Shown here: piece after piece, positions 46,749-59,619 of the stretch
Layout: each line of letters starts with the position of its first letter
How positions within the stretch are numbered: the stretch's first letter is position 1
Source: Arenicola marina
Taxonomy: Eukaryota; Annelida; Polychaeta; Arenicolidae
DNA: 64,000 bases
Direction: 5' to 3'
Assembly (NCBI GenBank): GCA_964019135.1
Contig: OZ025253.1
Coordinates: forward strand, 9,305,059-9,369,058
Translations under genes and position numbers: made by a program
Notes under the pieces: generated by a model
The model's input: the letters and a program-made list of their open reading frames with translations, nothing else
Databases searched by the model: none
Told to the model about the DNA's origin: nothing

Positions 46749-46783
46749 AGCGACAATATCTCGAATGTGCACCTGGATACTTT
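44081..46783 (-). CDS. Exon: signal peptide and first mucin domain
   Basis: The acceptor CTTTTTTCAG precedes 46783, and the start codon is at 46748-46746. The first residues, MRLRCFVVCLLMTG and on to about residue 22, form a signal peptide. About 100 residues of mixed Ser/Thr sequence follow (phrases TSAITTQ, ETTV), then Thr-rich repeats such as TTTPSTTATTTETTTP, ideal for O-glycosylation. The exon ends TTTPG plus one base before the donor GGTAAGTG (phase 1). It is 889 codons plus one base from the ATG and has no stop. An internal near-duplication of about 880 bp repeats the segment SKSPTSKD-SSTTSAITTQ. 5' UTR covers 46749-46783; further upstream exons are not visible. Confidence 0.85.
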
Positions 46784-49356
46784 CTGAAAAAAGAGTGACA
46801 TGTATGTTTAGTTTTTCGATATATTGGCACGGTGACGTTGACCCTGATACATTACAAATATCATTAAGCAGTGAGAGGGCGGGTGGGGGGGGGGGGGGCG
46901 CTGGCGAGAATGAGGCCATTGGGCAAACTAGTTTGAACTCGTTGATCGACACAGCGTAGATTCCTTCATACCTTCATTCCTTCATTCACTCATACAACAA
47001 TGTCTCTGAGTTAAGAATGTTTCCTCGCAACATTGCTCGATCAGCTTAACTGTAAACATCGTTATAGGGTTATACAATCTTCTATCTATTTTGAGTTAAA
47101 ATTGCAAACTCCAAATTAATTAAGTTGATTGTTTGCTTGTAAGTACGATATGTCGCATAGTTATATAATCTAATCATTTGTCACATTGTCTGTTCTTTTA
47201 TACTATGACGTATGCATACCTTTATTAAACAATGGTTTACACTGCATCTAGTAACGATCTATGGATTTTATGTTTTATCTTAGTTGCGCATATTAATGTT
47301 TATTAAACTTGGTGAGCAATATCATGTGTTTTCATACTGAGACGGTGAGCGTTCCTTTGCATTGGCTAACCCTCGACGAAAAACACCCAACCGTGACCCC
47401 CCCCCCAACCCCCACCCCCATTCCGACAGCATATGCCTTTGTCAACGTTTTCTCTCATTCTTTTGTTATTTCATTCTTACGTTTTCCATAGCCAATTAAT
47501 CATCTACACAATCTCCATGTATGTTATGTATTACAAACAAATATGCATCGAAATCTTGACTATCCTTTCTACAATATAAACGTTTCTTTGATGACACATG
47601 CTTTGAAATCTATTATTCTTGTGTAAAAGGTTAGTTTTGAAGTTTTGTCACTGCCTTACCAACTCAAATATTATTTCATCACCCAGGGAGAGATTGTTCG
47701 TCACGGTATTTCATGGGTTGTTTACATCTTGCTTATCACATCTAAAGGCATATTGCGTAGGGTACTGACTGGTTGCGTCGTCACCCATTAGTTCATTACA
47801 ACTGCGTATTATCTTCCACAAACTTATGCGATATTTTATGGACGGAAGCATGTTTACCATACACCCCTGCAAAGTAAACAAATGCGACAAAATTGAAGTA
47901 ACGAATAGGTGATAGGTCGGTGGATCAGCAAATGGAAGACCTTTAAGAGTCTCAATACACCAAGTTATATTTTACTTTTAACAATATGTAGATGGATTCA
48001 TGGACAGAACGAACCAAGTATCAAATTGTTAATATGAATTGTGAGCCTCATTTTGGCAGCGTTAGCCGGTAGAAACCTATGCAATACCAATCTACAGACA
48101 TCACAGTGTTTGTCACTGTATCGGGCGACTCACCATATGCTGCAGGTACTGATCACGTGACGCCGGATCGCGGAGATGTCGTGGTGCTACAGATATTCCA
48201 ATTTATTTGTGTCTCCTCCCAAGGGTTACTGCACAAGTGATTAGATAGTCCTGCGTGCGGGCTAGGCCGTTTCAGCCTTCACCCTGGTCGCATCCACCCT
48301 GGTCGCATCCACCCATGCCGAGACCCTATTGGGTGAAGCGTGACTCCTCACTTACATCCTGGTTCGGCGTTATGTAAACGTATTTTCTTGTGTTTTTCTT
48401 TGCGTGGTCGGAGGGGGGTGGGTGGACTATTAAGATGGATGTCTTCCATGGATGTGACTCCCGTTCACGCCCTGACGGTCTTCGTCGGGACGGTTTACCT
48501 TGTGTCGCCAGAATCGTGTTGAAGCGTTTTGAGTGTGCGCTGTGAGCGTGTGTGTGTGGGAGGGGGGAAGGGAAGGGGGTTGACCTGTTCCCGCCTATTT
48601 ATCTAAGGACTGAACATAGACCCTCGTTTCGCTTCGCCACCTGCGCGAAGGGGGTTCCCCAATAGTCTCCTCCGCAACCTCCCTCTGCGTGGCCCGCTCA
48701 CTTCGATTGGGTCTGTAAACGGCTAAATTCACTGTAAGAATTCCGTACAGTGACGTCACAAAAAAACCCATCAGCCTCCGCGGCATCTCACCAACAAAGA
48801 TGGTGAGAGCAAATGGTCGACATAACCATGCCGCTGCAAAGCTGTATGATGCATGGCGTAGGAACACACTAACGCGTCATTACACAACACGATTTGGGGT
48901 AAAGATCGTTTTGATGCCTTTGCATCACTTTTTGATCATGACAAGACAAAGTTTCTTCCTTCTTCGTAACTTTACATTCAGCTCCATCGGTGGTGTACTG
49001 GTGCAGGTACCAACTCAACAAAAATAGGTCACAAACCCGCTGAGCCTCAGGGGCGGACCATTTGATCCTAAGGGCGAGGGAGGGCGATGGTTCTGTTTCA
49101 CTTTTAACTAAGTAATTTGGAAGTCGATCTATTTTTGCAGGCAAAGGGTTGTAATGTAAAGAATCAATTTAAATGTTTCAAATCTAGCCACAGCTAGGCG
49201 CCGTAAAGCTACGGAGAGAGGGGAAAGTGGGTAGCCCTGGATATTCTGCTGCGGACCGCACCGGAGCGGGCTCTCTTGTCTCCGTATCGTGTGATGTCAG
49301 AGGCATGTTTCAGGACTAGGGTGAGGATGGGGGAACGGAGTGCGAGCATAGGGGCC
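46784..49356. other. Upstream of the coding part of the mucin gene
   Basis: The promoter and any 5' non-coding exons must lie here or beyond, because 46783 is an acceptor, not a transcription start. I cannot place a TATA box or first exon. A G run lies at 46885-46900 and a C run near 47398. CTGGTCGCATCCACC is tandemly repeated near 48290. No other gene is supported. Confidence 0.45.
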
Positions 49357-50085
49357 GTAATGACATCTTTCGATTCAAGCTTAGCTGTAATGACATCTTC
49401 CAGTTCAAGCTTAGCTGTAATGACATCTTTCAGTTCAAGCTTCGCTGTAATGCCATGTTCCAGTTCAAACTAATCTGTAATGACATCGTCCTGTTCAAGC
49501 TTAGCTGTAATGACGTCTTCCAGTTCAAGCTCAGCTGCAATGACATCTTCCAGTTCAAGCTTAGCTGTAATGACATCTTCAAGTTCAAGCTCAGCTGCAA
49601 TGATATCTTCCAGTTCAAGCTTAGGTGTAATGACATCTTCCAGTTCAAGCTTAGCTGTAATGACATCTTCCAGTTCAAGCTTAGATGTAATGACATCTTC
49701 CAGTTCAATCTTAGATGTAATGACATCTTCCAGTTCAAGCTTAACTGTAATGACATCTGCAAGTTCAAGCTTAGCTGTAATGACATCTTCCAGTTCAATC
49801 TCAGCTGTAATGACATCTTCCAGTTCAAGTTTAACTGTAATGACATCTTCCAGTTCAAGCTTAGCTGTAATGACATCTGCAAGTTCAAGCTTAGCTGTAA
49901 TGACATATTCCAGTTCAAGCTCAGCTGTAATGACATCTTCCAGTTCAAGCTCAGCTGTAATGACATCTTCCAGTTCAAGCTCAGCTTTAATGACATCTTC
50001 CAGTTCAAGCTCAGCTGTAATGACATCTTCCAGTTCAAGCTTACCTGTAATAACATCTTCCAGTATAGGATTAGCTGTAAAATGC
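49357..50085. repeat. 30-bp minisatellite, about 24 units
   Basis: The unit is ATGACATCTTCCAGTTCAAG plus CTYAGCTGTA. Because 30 is a multiple of three and the unit lacks stops in several frames, both strands show open frames of about 208 codons. Minus-strand frames read ELELEDVITA or LNWKMSLQLS repeats; plus-strand frames read MTSSSSSLAV or CNDIFQFKLS. None has a clear start, splice site or domain. Confidence 0.9.
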
Positions 50086-53000
50086 GACAACATGATCATA
50101 TTGTGACACTTCCCTTGTTGGTGCCCGATGAAATGAAGTGTATCTCGGCATGTAACTTTTTGTTATGATATGTCAGCTGTAACCCCGTGGCTTTCTCGCC
50201 TCGGGGGGAGTGAGTACCTCTGCGAATTGAGCTTCCCCAAGAATTAAGAAGAGTAATGTCAAATCTCCAAGGACTGTGCATTGTGCACTGTGAATTGTGC
50301 CCGCAGCGAGCGCCATACATTTACAACAGCTAATCGCGTATCTCCAAGAATTCCCGGATGCCAATCGCGGAGGTCGGAAATGGTATTCCCCATTCTCTAC
50401 CTCGAGCCACGTTCTCTGACTACCCTATATTGTGGTCTGTTTAACTTGTTTTTAACAATAACAAAGTTACACATGGAAAAAGTTATCTGTTTAACCTGTG
50501 TATTCATATTTGGAGCGGCACTAGCCGATTTGTAACGTTTTGGGGGATGTATTTTGATTTTTGACGACCAGGATGATATTATGATGAGCAGAACCCTCCA
50601 ATCCAATGACTTCTATTGCCTCTGTCACCTGTCTATTTATTGCCAATGTATGATGGGGGACACTGTTGTCGGTGCGTCAGCTTTTGCAATATTCTGGATC
50701 CGCCACTGGACATATATATGACCTTAAAACGAAACAAGTGCATTTTGGTCATTTGCGCAAACAGAACATGGTCAGTGATATGTGAGTAACCATTTACATA
50801 ACACAGGCATCCCCAATAAAAATCGTGAGCCAAACAAAAGATATGTTAATGCTAACCGTCAATGCATAAAATCGATGTCCAGACCTTGGTGCAGTCGCGG
50901 AGAGCAAGTCGGGCAGGGGTGGGGATGGGCGGGAGGGGGATTGCAGGTATATACGCTTAAAGCAGCCTACTTACTTGCGTCATCTTAGAATTTTTACATT
51001 TTACAATCAAGACTAAAAAAATTATGATGCATATTTCTTGTATATCTCGTTGAGTCTGTAAAACTAAAATTTCAACTTAAAACTGCGCGGACTAGTTTAT
51101 CGCGAGCGGACGTCCTAGCGAGCCGCGGTCGACATCACCAACCTCTGCCCCGGTAAAGAAATGTTTTTTTTTCCAGATAGCAAACAGGTTTTCAGGATTT
51201 AAATTCAAGACAGGATTTACTTATTTGACATGGAAAACAGATTGGTAAAATACAAATTACAGAACATATTATTTATATTACGTAATATATAACATATTAC
51301 AGCTGTTATTACAAGACATTTGGCGGTGTACAGTTTACAACGCACTCAAACGCCACCGATCCCAAAAATTAAGTCCACTTAGGCCAAATCGGCTATTATC
51401 AACGTCAAATCGTTGATAATAGGGTTGTGCGCTCAATTGTTGAACCATGTCCTTTACGTCTTTTCTCTTTTTTTGGCTTACAGAGGGCGATAAATACTAT
51501 ATTCCCGGTCTGATGTGTAATTTTCGATCGTCGATCTCAATAATTATATGGCCGAGAGCCGACTGCTAGGAAGATTGGTTCGTGCCGCTCCGCTGATTCG
51601 CAAGTGGGTTGTTCATGTGTCGCATAGGACGCATCGGGGCCGAGACTGGGGGGCCGGGATCGGGGTCAGATCTATGTGACGCATCAGGGCCGAGGCTGGG
51701 GGCCGAGGCCGGGGGGCGAGGCCGGGGCCAGACTCACGTGAAGCATCGGAGCCGAGGCGTGGCGACGCCCCGCGACGCTGCAATAGGCATATATGTCTAT
51801 CTGACAAGCCATGTACATACAAATAAGTATTAACTTTTATCGCATAAAATGGATTTCTTTCTACGGGGAGCCATGGTTCAAAGCTAGGTATATAATGTAA
51901 AAATCACCTCCTGGTTACATCAGTGTATTCAGGAAAAAGTTGATGTTTGCACAGCATGTCCGCCGTGTTGAAGTTCCCGGCCACAGTCTTCATAGTTACA
52001 TTGCCGCTGTGACTTTTATATCATGAAAACCACAGCTACAGCGGTCCCCCACACCCACCCTCCATGGCCCGTGTGTCATGAAAACAACAGCCACAAAAGA
52101 TGTCCCCCCCCCCTCTCCACATCCCTACCACCCCCCCCCCCCTATTTGTCGGCTTTATTGCACATGCGCACTTAACTGCGGTGTGTAACTTGTTCCCCTT
52201 TAATACCACCAGGAGTGTGTGCATGAATTCTCTTGAGGGGGGGAGGGGGGGGGGGGTGACGGGGGGGGGGGGGGCACAAAAAATCGTTTCCCCAGAAATG
52301 AATAAAGTAAATGTGCGTATAGAAGCCTGAGACGTAGGTGACCGCGGTGCACGTGACGAGGTGCACGTACTATTTGCACAATTTGCAAGAAACAAAACAT
52401 AAACTTCGAAGCTTGATGCATTGTGATATAGAAAGCCAGGAAGAGGCCAGGGATCGCATAATTTGAAAGGGCGTTGGGACACAAATATGGCTTACGGTCT
52501 GAAAGAGAAGGTACGTGTCCCCTGCCCCCCGGGATAAGCCCATGATAAAAGTTACTCAGAGCGGCTCAATATTTGGTTCTCCTAGGAATCTTCAATAGGT
52601 GTAGGTCATATCCCCGGGGTGGAGAGGGGGTGGGGGTTCATGCATCGTAATTACAGAGGTGTGTAAGCCTACACGCTTCAAAAGCATCCCCCCCCCACCC
52701 CACCCCACCTCCTTCATAGTCAGACGTGCCGGCTCCTAATAAACACACATATCTGGCTGGGTCAGTCAGGCAAGATCAATGGTGATACGATTCAGTTTGA
52801 TATGTGACACAAATCATTTAGGTTTCAAAAGTCCCTATTCTTCATCAAAACAATCAGTATCACAAGACCCCAAGTAGTTGAAGCGGTAAGGGCACACCCC
52901 CACCCATTTACAAACAAATGTACCCCCTTTCCGCCACCAGGGTCATGTCGCGACAATTGGTACCTGGCACTCCGCCCCCGCCCCAAGCTCTATTCTTGGT

Positions 53001-54587
53001 TGTACACGCAGCAAAAATCTGACAGGCAGCTATGAAGAGCCATGGAGTGCGAGCTCCACCGGCCACAAGACGCTGCGCACAAGACAGAGCATAGTTGTTG
53101 TCTGCCGTTTGTGGCAGAATAGAAAAAGGTAACACTCATCGTGTAAGCACTTAATTCCTGTTCCATGTATAGTTAAAAAAAAATCGTCCGACTGTACAAT
53201 ATCTTTCAGGTTCATCGGCGCATTCATGTACTTTTCACAGGCTTGCCGCACTTTCAAGCTTTCCTCTTCATAGCCTGTTCGGGAGCGCACAAACCTGGAG
53301 GCCATAAACATATTTGGTAAGGCTGCAGGGTGTGTTAAGGGGGTTTCCCTTTCACTGCTTAAATGGGTCGTGACAGGGATGCTTTAGTTTTTGAATAAGT
53401 TCACTGTACATGAGCCCCCACACGCAACATATTGGGTCACAATATACTGTAGCGAAAAACAGATTGTTTGCCATAATGTCTATTTTAACCCCGGATAATT
53501 AATTATTTTAATACGTTCAAGTTCTCTTACCTGAGTAGTTGTTTATTCCAGAACCAGACTTTGATGGGAGAATGATTGTACTTGCATTTAAACTGGTGTT
53601 CTGGGTTGTTGTGGTGTGTATGCGTATATAGAAGAGTTTAAACGCAGTGGTTGTTGCCGTCCACGCTGGTCCGTAGAACGGCAGCGTACTTTATGAATAT
53701 TTATGTTCAGTATATATCTGGCGGGCCGCTGTGGCGGTCCAGGGAGAGTCAGTCAGGCAGGCAGCCAGCGAGGGACAGATCCAGTCAGCCCTCCGGCCTA
53801 CCAGTAACGACGGGGTTAACATCGGCAACCCAGGGCTAAACATCAGCAATCTAGAGGTTAACATTTACCACGATGGATGGATGTATATATATTCCACTAC
53901 CGTAACGAAATAAAACCTAGAACTTTAAGATTGGTTGGCTGCTGCTGATCATTGCATGCGAACATACCACTCGACCGCTACACCACAAAGCCTGGGCCGA
54001 AGTTGATGGGGTGGTTAATGTTTGTTTATTATGTATTGTCATTATTATGTAGCTGGGTCTCAGTGACAACTGATTGCGTTACCGCATGACCATGGCGTGC
54101 CGGGGGTTTTAACCTAGCGAACGAGAAATGGCACACAAGAAAATCACAGCTTTAACATTTGTGACGAATTAAGGTCTATCTTTATGGTAGGCGTGAGTTA
54201 CGCGTGAGCTATGTGGACATAATAGTCCACCCTATCATGGAAGGGCCCATATTTGTCAGAAGTTAGATGACAGCATAATCTTTGTACTCCAGTATCTGCA
54301 CTTATGGAGATTCCTCTTGTGGCATGGGTCGGGTAGGGGCGGGGGGGGGGGGGGGGGAGGCAAGGGGTATCTACGTTCCTGAGCAACGGGCGTTTCATTT
54401 CACCGTGAAGTGGGAATGAGGAAAATAATTCTTGTGAACTGGGAATGAGACTGTCACGCGACAAGGTTGGGATCAATATTATGACGGTCGGATGAACAAC
54501 TGACAACAGTTGATGTTTACCAGTTTTGTTATTCACAAAAGTTAAATATATATACACAACACTGGAACCAGTCACGCGGATAACGCC
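50086..54587. other. Intergenic, no convincing gene
   Basis: There are G/C homopolymers (52100-52275, 52690) and a GC-rich stretch (51630-51740). On the minus strand, 53294 downward after an acceptor-like CCTCCAG, a frame with RFVRSRTGYEEESLKVRQAC looks more protein-like than its surroundings, but no donor or family is apparent. A reverse-strand tRNA A-box-like string lies at 53967-53986. Confidence 0.45.
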
Positions 54588-54715
54588 GGTATCGAGACAC
54601 CCAGCCACGCTCGACGACACTGGCAGCGAGACACACAGTCACACCCGACTACTCCGGCAGCGCGACACACAGTCACACCCGACGACTCCGGCAGCGCGAC
54701 ACACAGTCACGCCCA
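54588..54715. repeat. 34-bp minisatellite
   Basis: Three good copies of a 34-bp unit with GGCAGCGCGACACACAGTCA, and a degenerate one before them. Confidence 0.85.
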
Positions 54716-54802
54716 AACTGCACGTCTGCACAAACTTGGCATGATAGGTTCCAGGAGTCAGAAGCTGACGCATGAAAACAGCAGCGTTTTATATGAAGCT
54801 TT

Positions 54803-54878
54803 TGTGACGTAGTGGCAGCACGGCCAAATAAGCTTTACAGTAATACAGAGGTCGAGTGTTCGAACCGCGGTCGGGACA
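54803..54878 (+). repeat. tRNA-like (SINE head) fragment
   Basis: GTAGTGGCAGCACGG resembles a tRNA A box, and GTTCGAACC (54858-54866) is a perfect B box. The stems are degenerate and no intact cloverleaf can be drawn, so a tRNA-derived SINE or dead tRNA gene is more likely than a working tRNA. Confidence 0.45.
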
Positions 54879-57264
54879 TTCTCATTTTTGTTTGTTTTAT
54901 TTTACGGATGGCGTGGCTTCCGAATAAAAATCATCAACTGTAAATCTAAGACATTCTAAGTTTAATCGGAATATGAACTTAGTTCAGGCGGCTTTCACGT
55001 TTAGTATACGTTGTCGTTGACGTTGACGCCCACTACCTCCCCCCCACCCGACCCCCCGGGGCACGGCACCAAGAAACCGCTGAACGGTCAGAGCCACTTC
55101 GGCTATGGGGATATAGGATTTTGGAAACGGGGGGGTTGCGACCGGGGGGAGGAAGGGGTCTCTAAAAAAACTTGCGACCGGGGGGGAGGGAGGGGATAAA
55201 AATTACCGCGGGTGTCCACCAATTTTTTCCACCCAGTGGGGTGGGGTGGGGGGATACAAGCGCGGATCCAGCGGGGTGTCCAGGGCGTCCGGCCCCCCCC
55301 CTTTTTTGATGAAAAACGCTATTTAAGGCGGTGTGGAACCCCAGCCCGGTCGTCACAAAATTGGTGGATCCCCCGGTCGCAAGTTTGGACCCTGAGCCCC
55401 TGCCTTTTCAAATTCCTGGATCCGCTCCTGGGGGCACTAAGCGACTTTAGCAGTCCTTAACATGCCCTTAAACAACCCCCCACCCCCCGCGCCTTGGATC
55501 CGCCTCTGGGTTGCATCTGCAAAATGTCACTTTCTGATGTATTTCGTCGGAAAGCCCAACATTTACAGTGTATGCTCAAGTTCTCAAGGGGGGGGGGTGC
55601 AACCTTCCTACCCCCCCCCCCAATATTCCGCCCCTGCCGCACAATTAATGTTCATGAGTGAAGTCTCATGCAGTCCCGTCGACCCCAACATCGCTATTTT
55701 TATCCCAACCCCAACCCGGGCCGGGCGGATCTAGGAGGGGGGGGGGGTGCGGTTAGGGGGGTTGCGACCCCCTCCCCTCAAGTAAGAGGATGTTAAGGGA
55801 TGGCAAAGGCAAACACTTTTCAATGACCGTTATTGAGGAAGATCCTACGCAAAATGAAGGTACTTTGTAGAACCGCCCCCCCCTCCCCTTTTTCGAAGAT
55901 CGAAGTGCTGCCATCTGCTGGGGTCTGTTGGAGACAGTGATCGGTCGGAGTATATTTTTTCTAATAAGACGAATGCCGCGATATTAGGGCCATAATTCCA
56001 CGTTCTATATTCTTTATTGTTCATTTCATATCCTGTATTCTTTGTTGCATATTTTTAATTTGGGAACTTGTTTTACTACAAAGCGAGCAGTAGTATACAA
56101 CGAATAAAGAGAAAAAAAAATAACATGAAACATTTGAAAAGATGGACAAAGAATTTGAAACGTACATGAATATAACGTTATTTACACGAATGGCATGTAG
56201 AATGAAAAATTTGGAATCTTGGTCCTAATATCATTCCATATTATGGGGCCTTGGCCTACTCTGTCCCCGGCCGCCGGGCTATTGGTTAATTCTCCATAAA
56301 TCGTGCCCGCGGGGGAATTCAAATTCACAAATTTGATCAGACATGTGTGTGTGTGTTGGGGCGGGGGGACGGCTTCTTCCGCCTTGGTATCGTGCCTTGC
56401 CGCAATTTTTGCTGAAGTATGCCCCAAAAACGTATTCGATTTAGATATCATCTCATGGCTTTTTCGATTGCAGAATTACCCATCAAGATTCATTAAACCT
56501 TCAATACGGCATTTGTCGTGACTGTGTATTAAGCTTGACCTAATTTAGTTTTATAGATATCGTGGTCCAAACAGTTCTCCAGTTTTTCAGTTTTTCATAT
56601 CTTCCACGTGGGTTGTTGCGCCAGGCTACCAATTTGAACTCGTTGTTAGAAAGTTTCTCAGGTTGTTGCGTCGACTCGCGTAACAGGCTTTTCTACCTCT
56701 GTAAAATCAGTCTTGGAACGTGGCCAGCAATGCGTGTTTAGCGAATGGAAATATTTTTGACTATGTGGGTACGTAAGCGTAACATTACACCGGTGCATCT
56801 TTTTGCCCTGTTTTACCCCCTATAACTTAAGACCTATGCCACACGGACGTTTCTTGCCGCTATGTTCACCAGCTAGACCCGAGGACGATAAAAGTGGTTA
56901 GCCAAAAATTATGGGTTGTTGTTGATATGCTTGATAACTTAACCCATTCGTTCCGAGCGTCCTGAATATAGAACGTTAGGAGCGAGAGGCCACGTGTATC
57001 GCTATCGCTAGCCTGTCACTACCTGAATATTGGGCGAGTGTCAGGGTTTGTCGGGGACTGTTGGACCCCTTAGTTTGCTTACACATCCTCAGTTCCACTA
57101 ATTATGTGTGCCAAATATTGTTTAGGTAGGGGAGGGGTTGGTCTGCTTAGAGACACCATCAATAGATACCATATCAGTAGCGAACTGGTTATTCCATAGT
57201 TGTTAACATAAGCACAATGCGATACCTTTATGGAAGCAAGCAGTGACTTTATATTTATGTGGAT
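54879..57264. other. Intergenic with G-rich GGATCC-type repeats
   Basis: Between 55100 and 55770 the phrases GCGGATCCAG, TGGATCCGC and CGGATCTAGG recur several times in both orientations next to G or C runs and 'aacttgcgacc' phrases. This looks like nested or tandem copies of a short dispersed repeat. No gene is supported from 55780 to 57264. Confidence 0.5.
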
Positions 57265-57465
57265 AGCCCGCGACCTGAGCCATTGTCCAGCGCACGGAAC
57301 CATAGTCCAGTGCACGGAGCCATAGTCTGCACTCTTAACCACAGCTCGGAACCATAGTCCGCGCCGGTAGCCATAGCCCGGGGCCATAGTGCGAACCCGG
57401 AGCCATAGCCGTCAGCCACAGGCCGCGGACCGGAGCCACGGCCTACGCACGTAGCCATAGCGATT
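57265..57465. repeat. Degenerate GGAGCCATAG minisatellite
   Basis: About ten diverged units of about 20 bp each with [GA]AGCCATAG followed by a GC-rich half. Confidence 0.7.
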
Positions 57466-58239
57466 TCGACTGGGTGCAAACTTATTTTGAGGTATTTGAG
57501 CGGGGGTGGGGGGGGGGGGGGCAGACACCGCCCACTCCCCAATCCCCATCCGTCACCGGTGTATATGCATCTCAAAGTAATATGTTTTCATTCAATGCAT
57601 GTACCGTTGCACGGCTTCGAAGTCACGACAATTCCTTTGTTCCATAGACTCAAGACAACAATAAAGAAGAAAAAGATAGGGTTAAATTTTGTCGAGAGCA
57701 CACCGAATGTTCTTCCTTAGTCAACCTGGCTTTTTATCGAATCTATTCATTTCTCTTTGTTTGTGTATGTCAACTGCCTCGTGAAACCGCTTACCCAGAG
57801 GACGACTGCCACGCAGCTATATTATATCTGGGCGTGCCTTGACATTTCTGATGTTGAATAACACACCGCATCGTGTAAATAAAGGAAATAGCTAGCTGTC
57901 AGTTATTAGTCAGTTACTTGAAAATGCTACATTTTGCTATATCAAATTAGTTAAAAAAAGGCTCGATATAGGAACTTTTTATTCCCGCCAGGATTTTTTT
58001 TGAAAAGCTTCAAATGTGCCCCTACCGACACTACGAGTGAGTTCGGGTATGCGAGGAGTCGGACTAAGCGGATTTCATAACCGAACGCGAAGACTGTGTT
58101 CCGATGGCACGGTCACGTGGTGCATTTTACTCCCGGGCCTTACTTCCAGAGATTTCCAACATTTGTGTCCAAGCCCAACCATACGTAAAATATATATAAA
58201 GTAATATTTCGACCTGCAAAATATATATCTATTATCGCA

Positions 58240-58855
58240 ATAGCAGCCCGCCCCGGACAGCAGCAATAGCGGCCTGAGCGAAGGGACGGAGCGCCACCTA
58301 GCGAATGGGAACCAGCCCCGGACAGCGGCAGCAGCGGCCTCAGCGAAGGGACAGAGCTCTACCTAGCGAATCGGAGCCAACCCTGGACACCAGCAGCAGC
58401 GAAGGGACGGAGCGCCACCTAGCGAATGTGAGCCAGCCCCGGACAGCAGCAGCAGCGGCCTGAGCGAAGGGACGGAGCTCTACCTAGCGAATGGGAGCCA
58501 GCCCTGGACAGCAGCAGCAGCGGCCTGAGCGAAGGGACGGAGCGCCACCTAGCGAATGGGAACCAGCCCCTGACAGGAGCAGCAGCGGCCTGAGCGAAGG
58601 GATGCAGCGCCGCCTAGCGAATCGGAGCCAGCCCCTGACACCAGCAGCAGCGGCCTGAGTAGAGGGACGAAGCTCCACCTAGCGAATCGGAGCCAGCCCC
58701 GGACACCAACAGCAGCGAAGGGACGGAGCGCCACCTAGCGAATGGGAGCCAGCCCCGGACAGCAGCAGCAGCGGCCTGAGCGAAGGGACGGAACTCCACC
58801 TAGCGAATGGGAGCCAGCCCCGGAGAGCAGCAGCAGCGGCCTGAGTGAAGGGCCG
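58240..58855. repeat. 65-bp minisatellite (copy B)
   Basis: About ten units with the same consensus as in copy A. Two units have lost the GGCCTGAG part. Confidence 0.85.
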
Positions 58856-58939
58856 GGGGGCCACAGCGGACTGGAATGGCGTTCTGGTCACTTTCCGTGT
58901 GCCTCTTGACGATACGAAAATACGCGTTGTCTTCCGGTA

Positions 58940-59165
58940 CACAAATATACATAGAATATATACACAAATAGTCATGGAACATATACACAAATAGACATGG
59001 AATATATACACAAATATACATGGAATATATACACAAATAGACATGGAATATATACACAAATATACATGGAATATATACACAAATATACATGGAATATATA
59101 CACAAATATACATGAAATATATACACCAATATACATGGAATATATACACAAATATACATGGAATT
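58940..59165. repeat. 22-bp AT-rich minisatellite (copy B)
   Basis: About ten tandem units of ACATGGAATATATACACAAA, more regular than in copy A. Confidence 0.9.
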
Positions 59166-59619
59166 TCGGACCCCTTTTTATAATATGGACATATTTTGTT
59201 TCATGAAAGGACGAATATGGCAATAGTTCGTTTTCTCCATATAATCCCCTCACCTCGAGTTGCGCGGCCTTCAGCGCTAAGCGTCTGCTGTTAACTCGAA
59301 CAACATTTCCCTGCGAAATTTGTAATACAAGCACTTAACATTTAATTAATTTGTCTTTAACTTTCCAATAGACAAATCAACATATTTAACTTATAGTTAT
59401 CCTCCGCTAAGCGGATAAGCTCTGCTAAACTGATAGCATCCCATTACTGGTCGGGGATATCCTCCTAGCTAGAGGGGGTCAGCCATTTCTTGGCATAGGC
59501 CTGGATTAAATTTCGGCAATAGCGGCTTCGACTATTGTCGAGGGTGCTCAAAATGGATTTAAATTGGCAGAAGTAGTTATTATTTGTTAACTAATTATAA
59601 CGATAATGGCCTAAAAGAC

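Larger units (their letters stand above)
57756..59306. mobile_element. Composite repeat element, copy B
   Basis: This is the partner of 4541-6127, same orientation, with the same order of head, 65-bp array, middle block, 22-bp array and tail. The head has an extra 'ttctgatgttgaataacac' stretch here. Confidence 0.65.

Noticed and set aside
54803..54878. Functional tRNA gene
   Set aside because: The B box is good but acceptor and anticodon stems do not pair.
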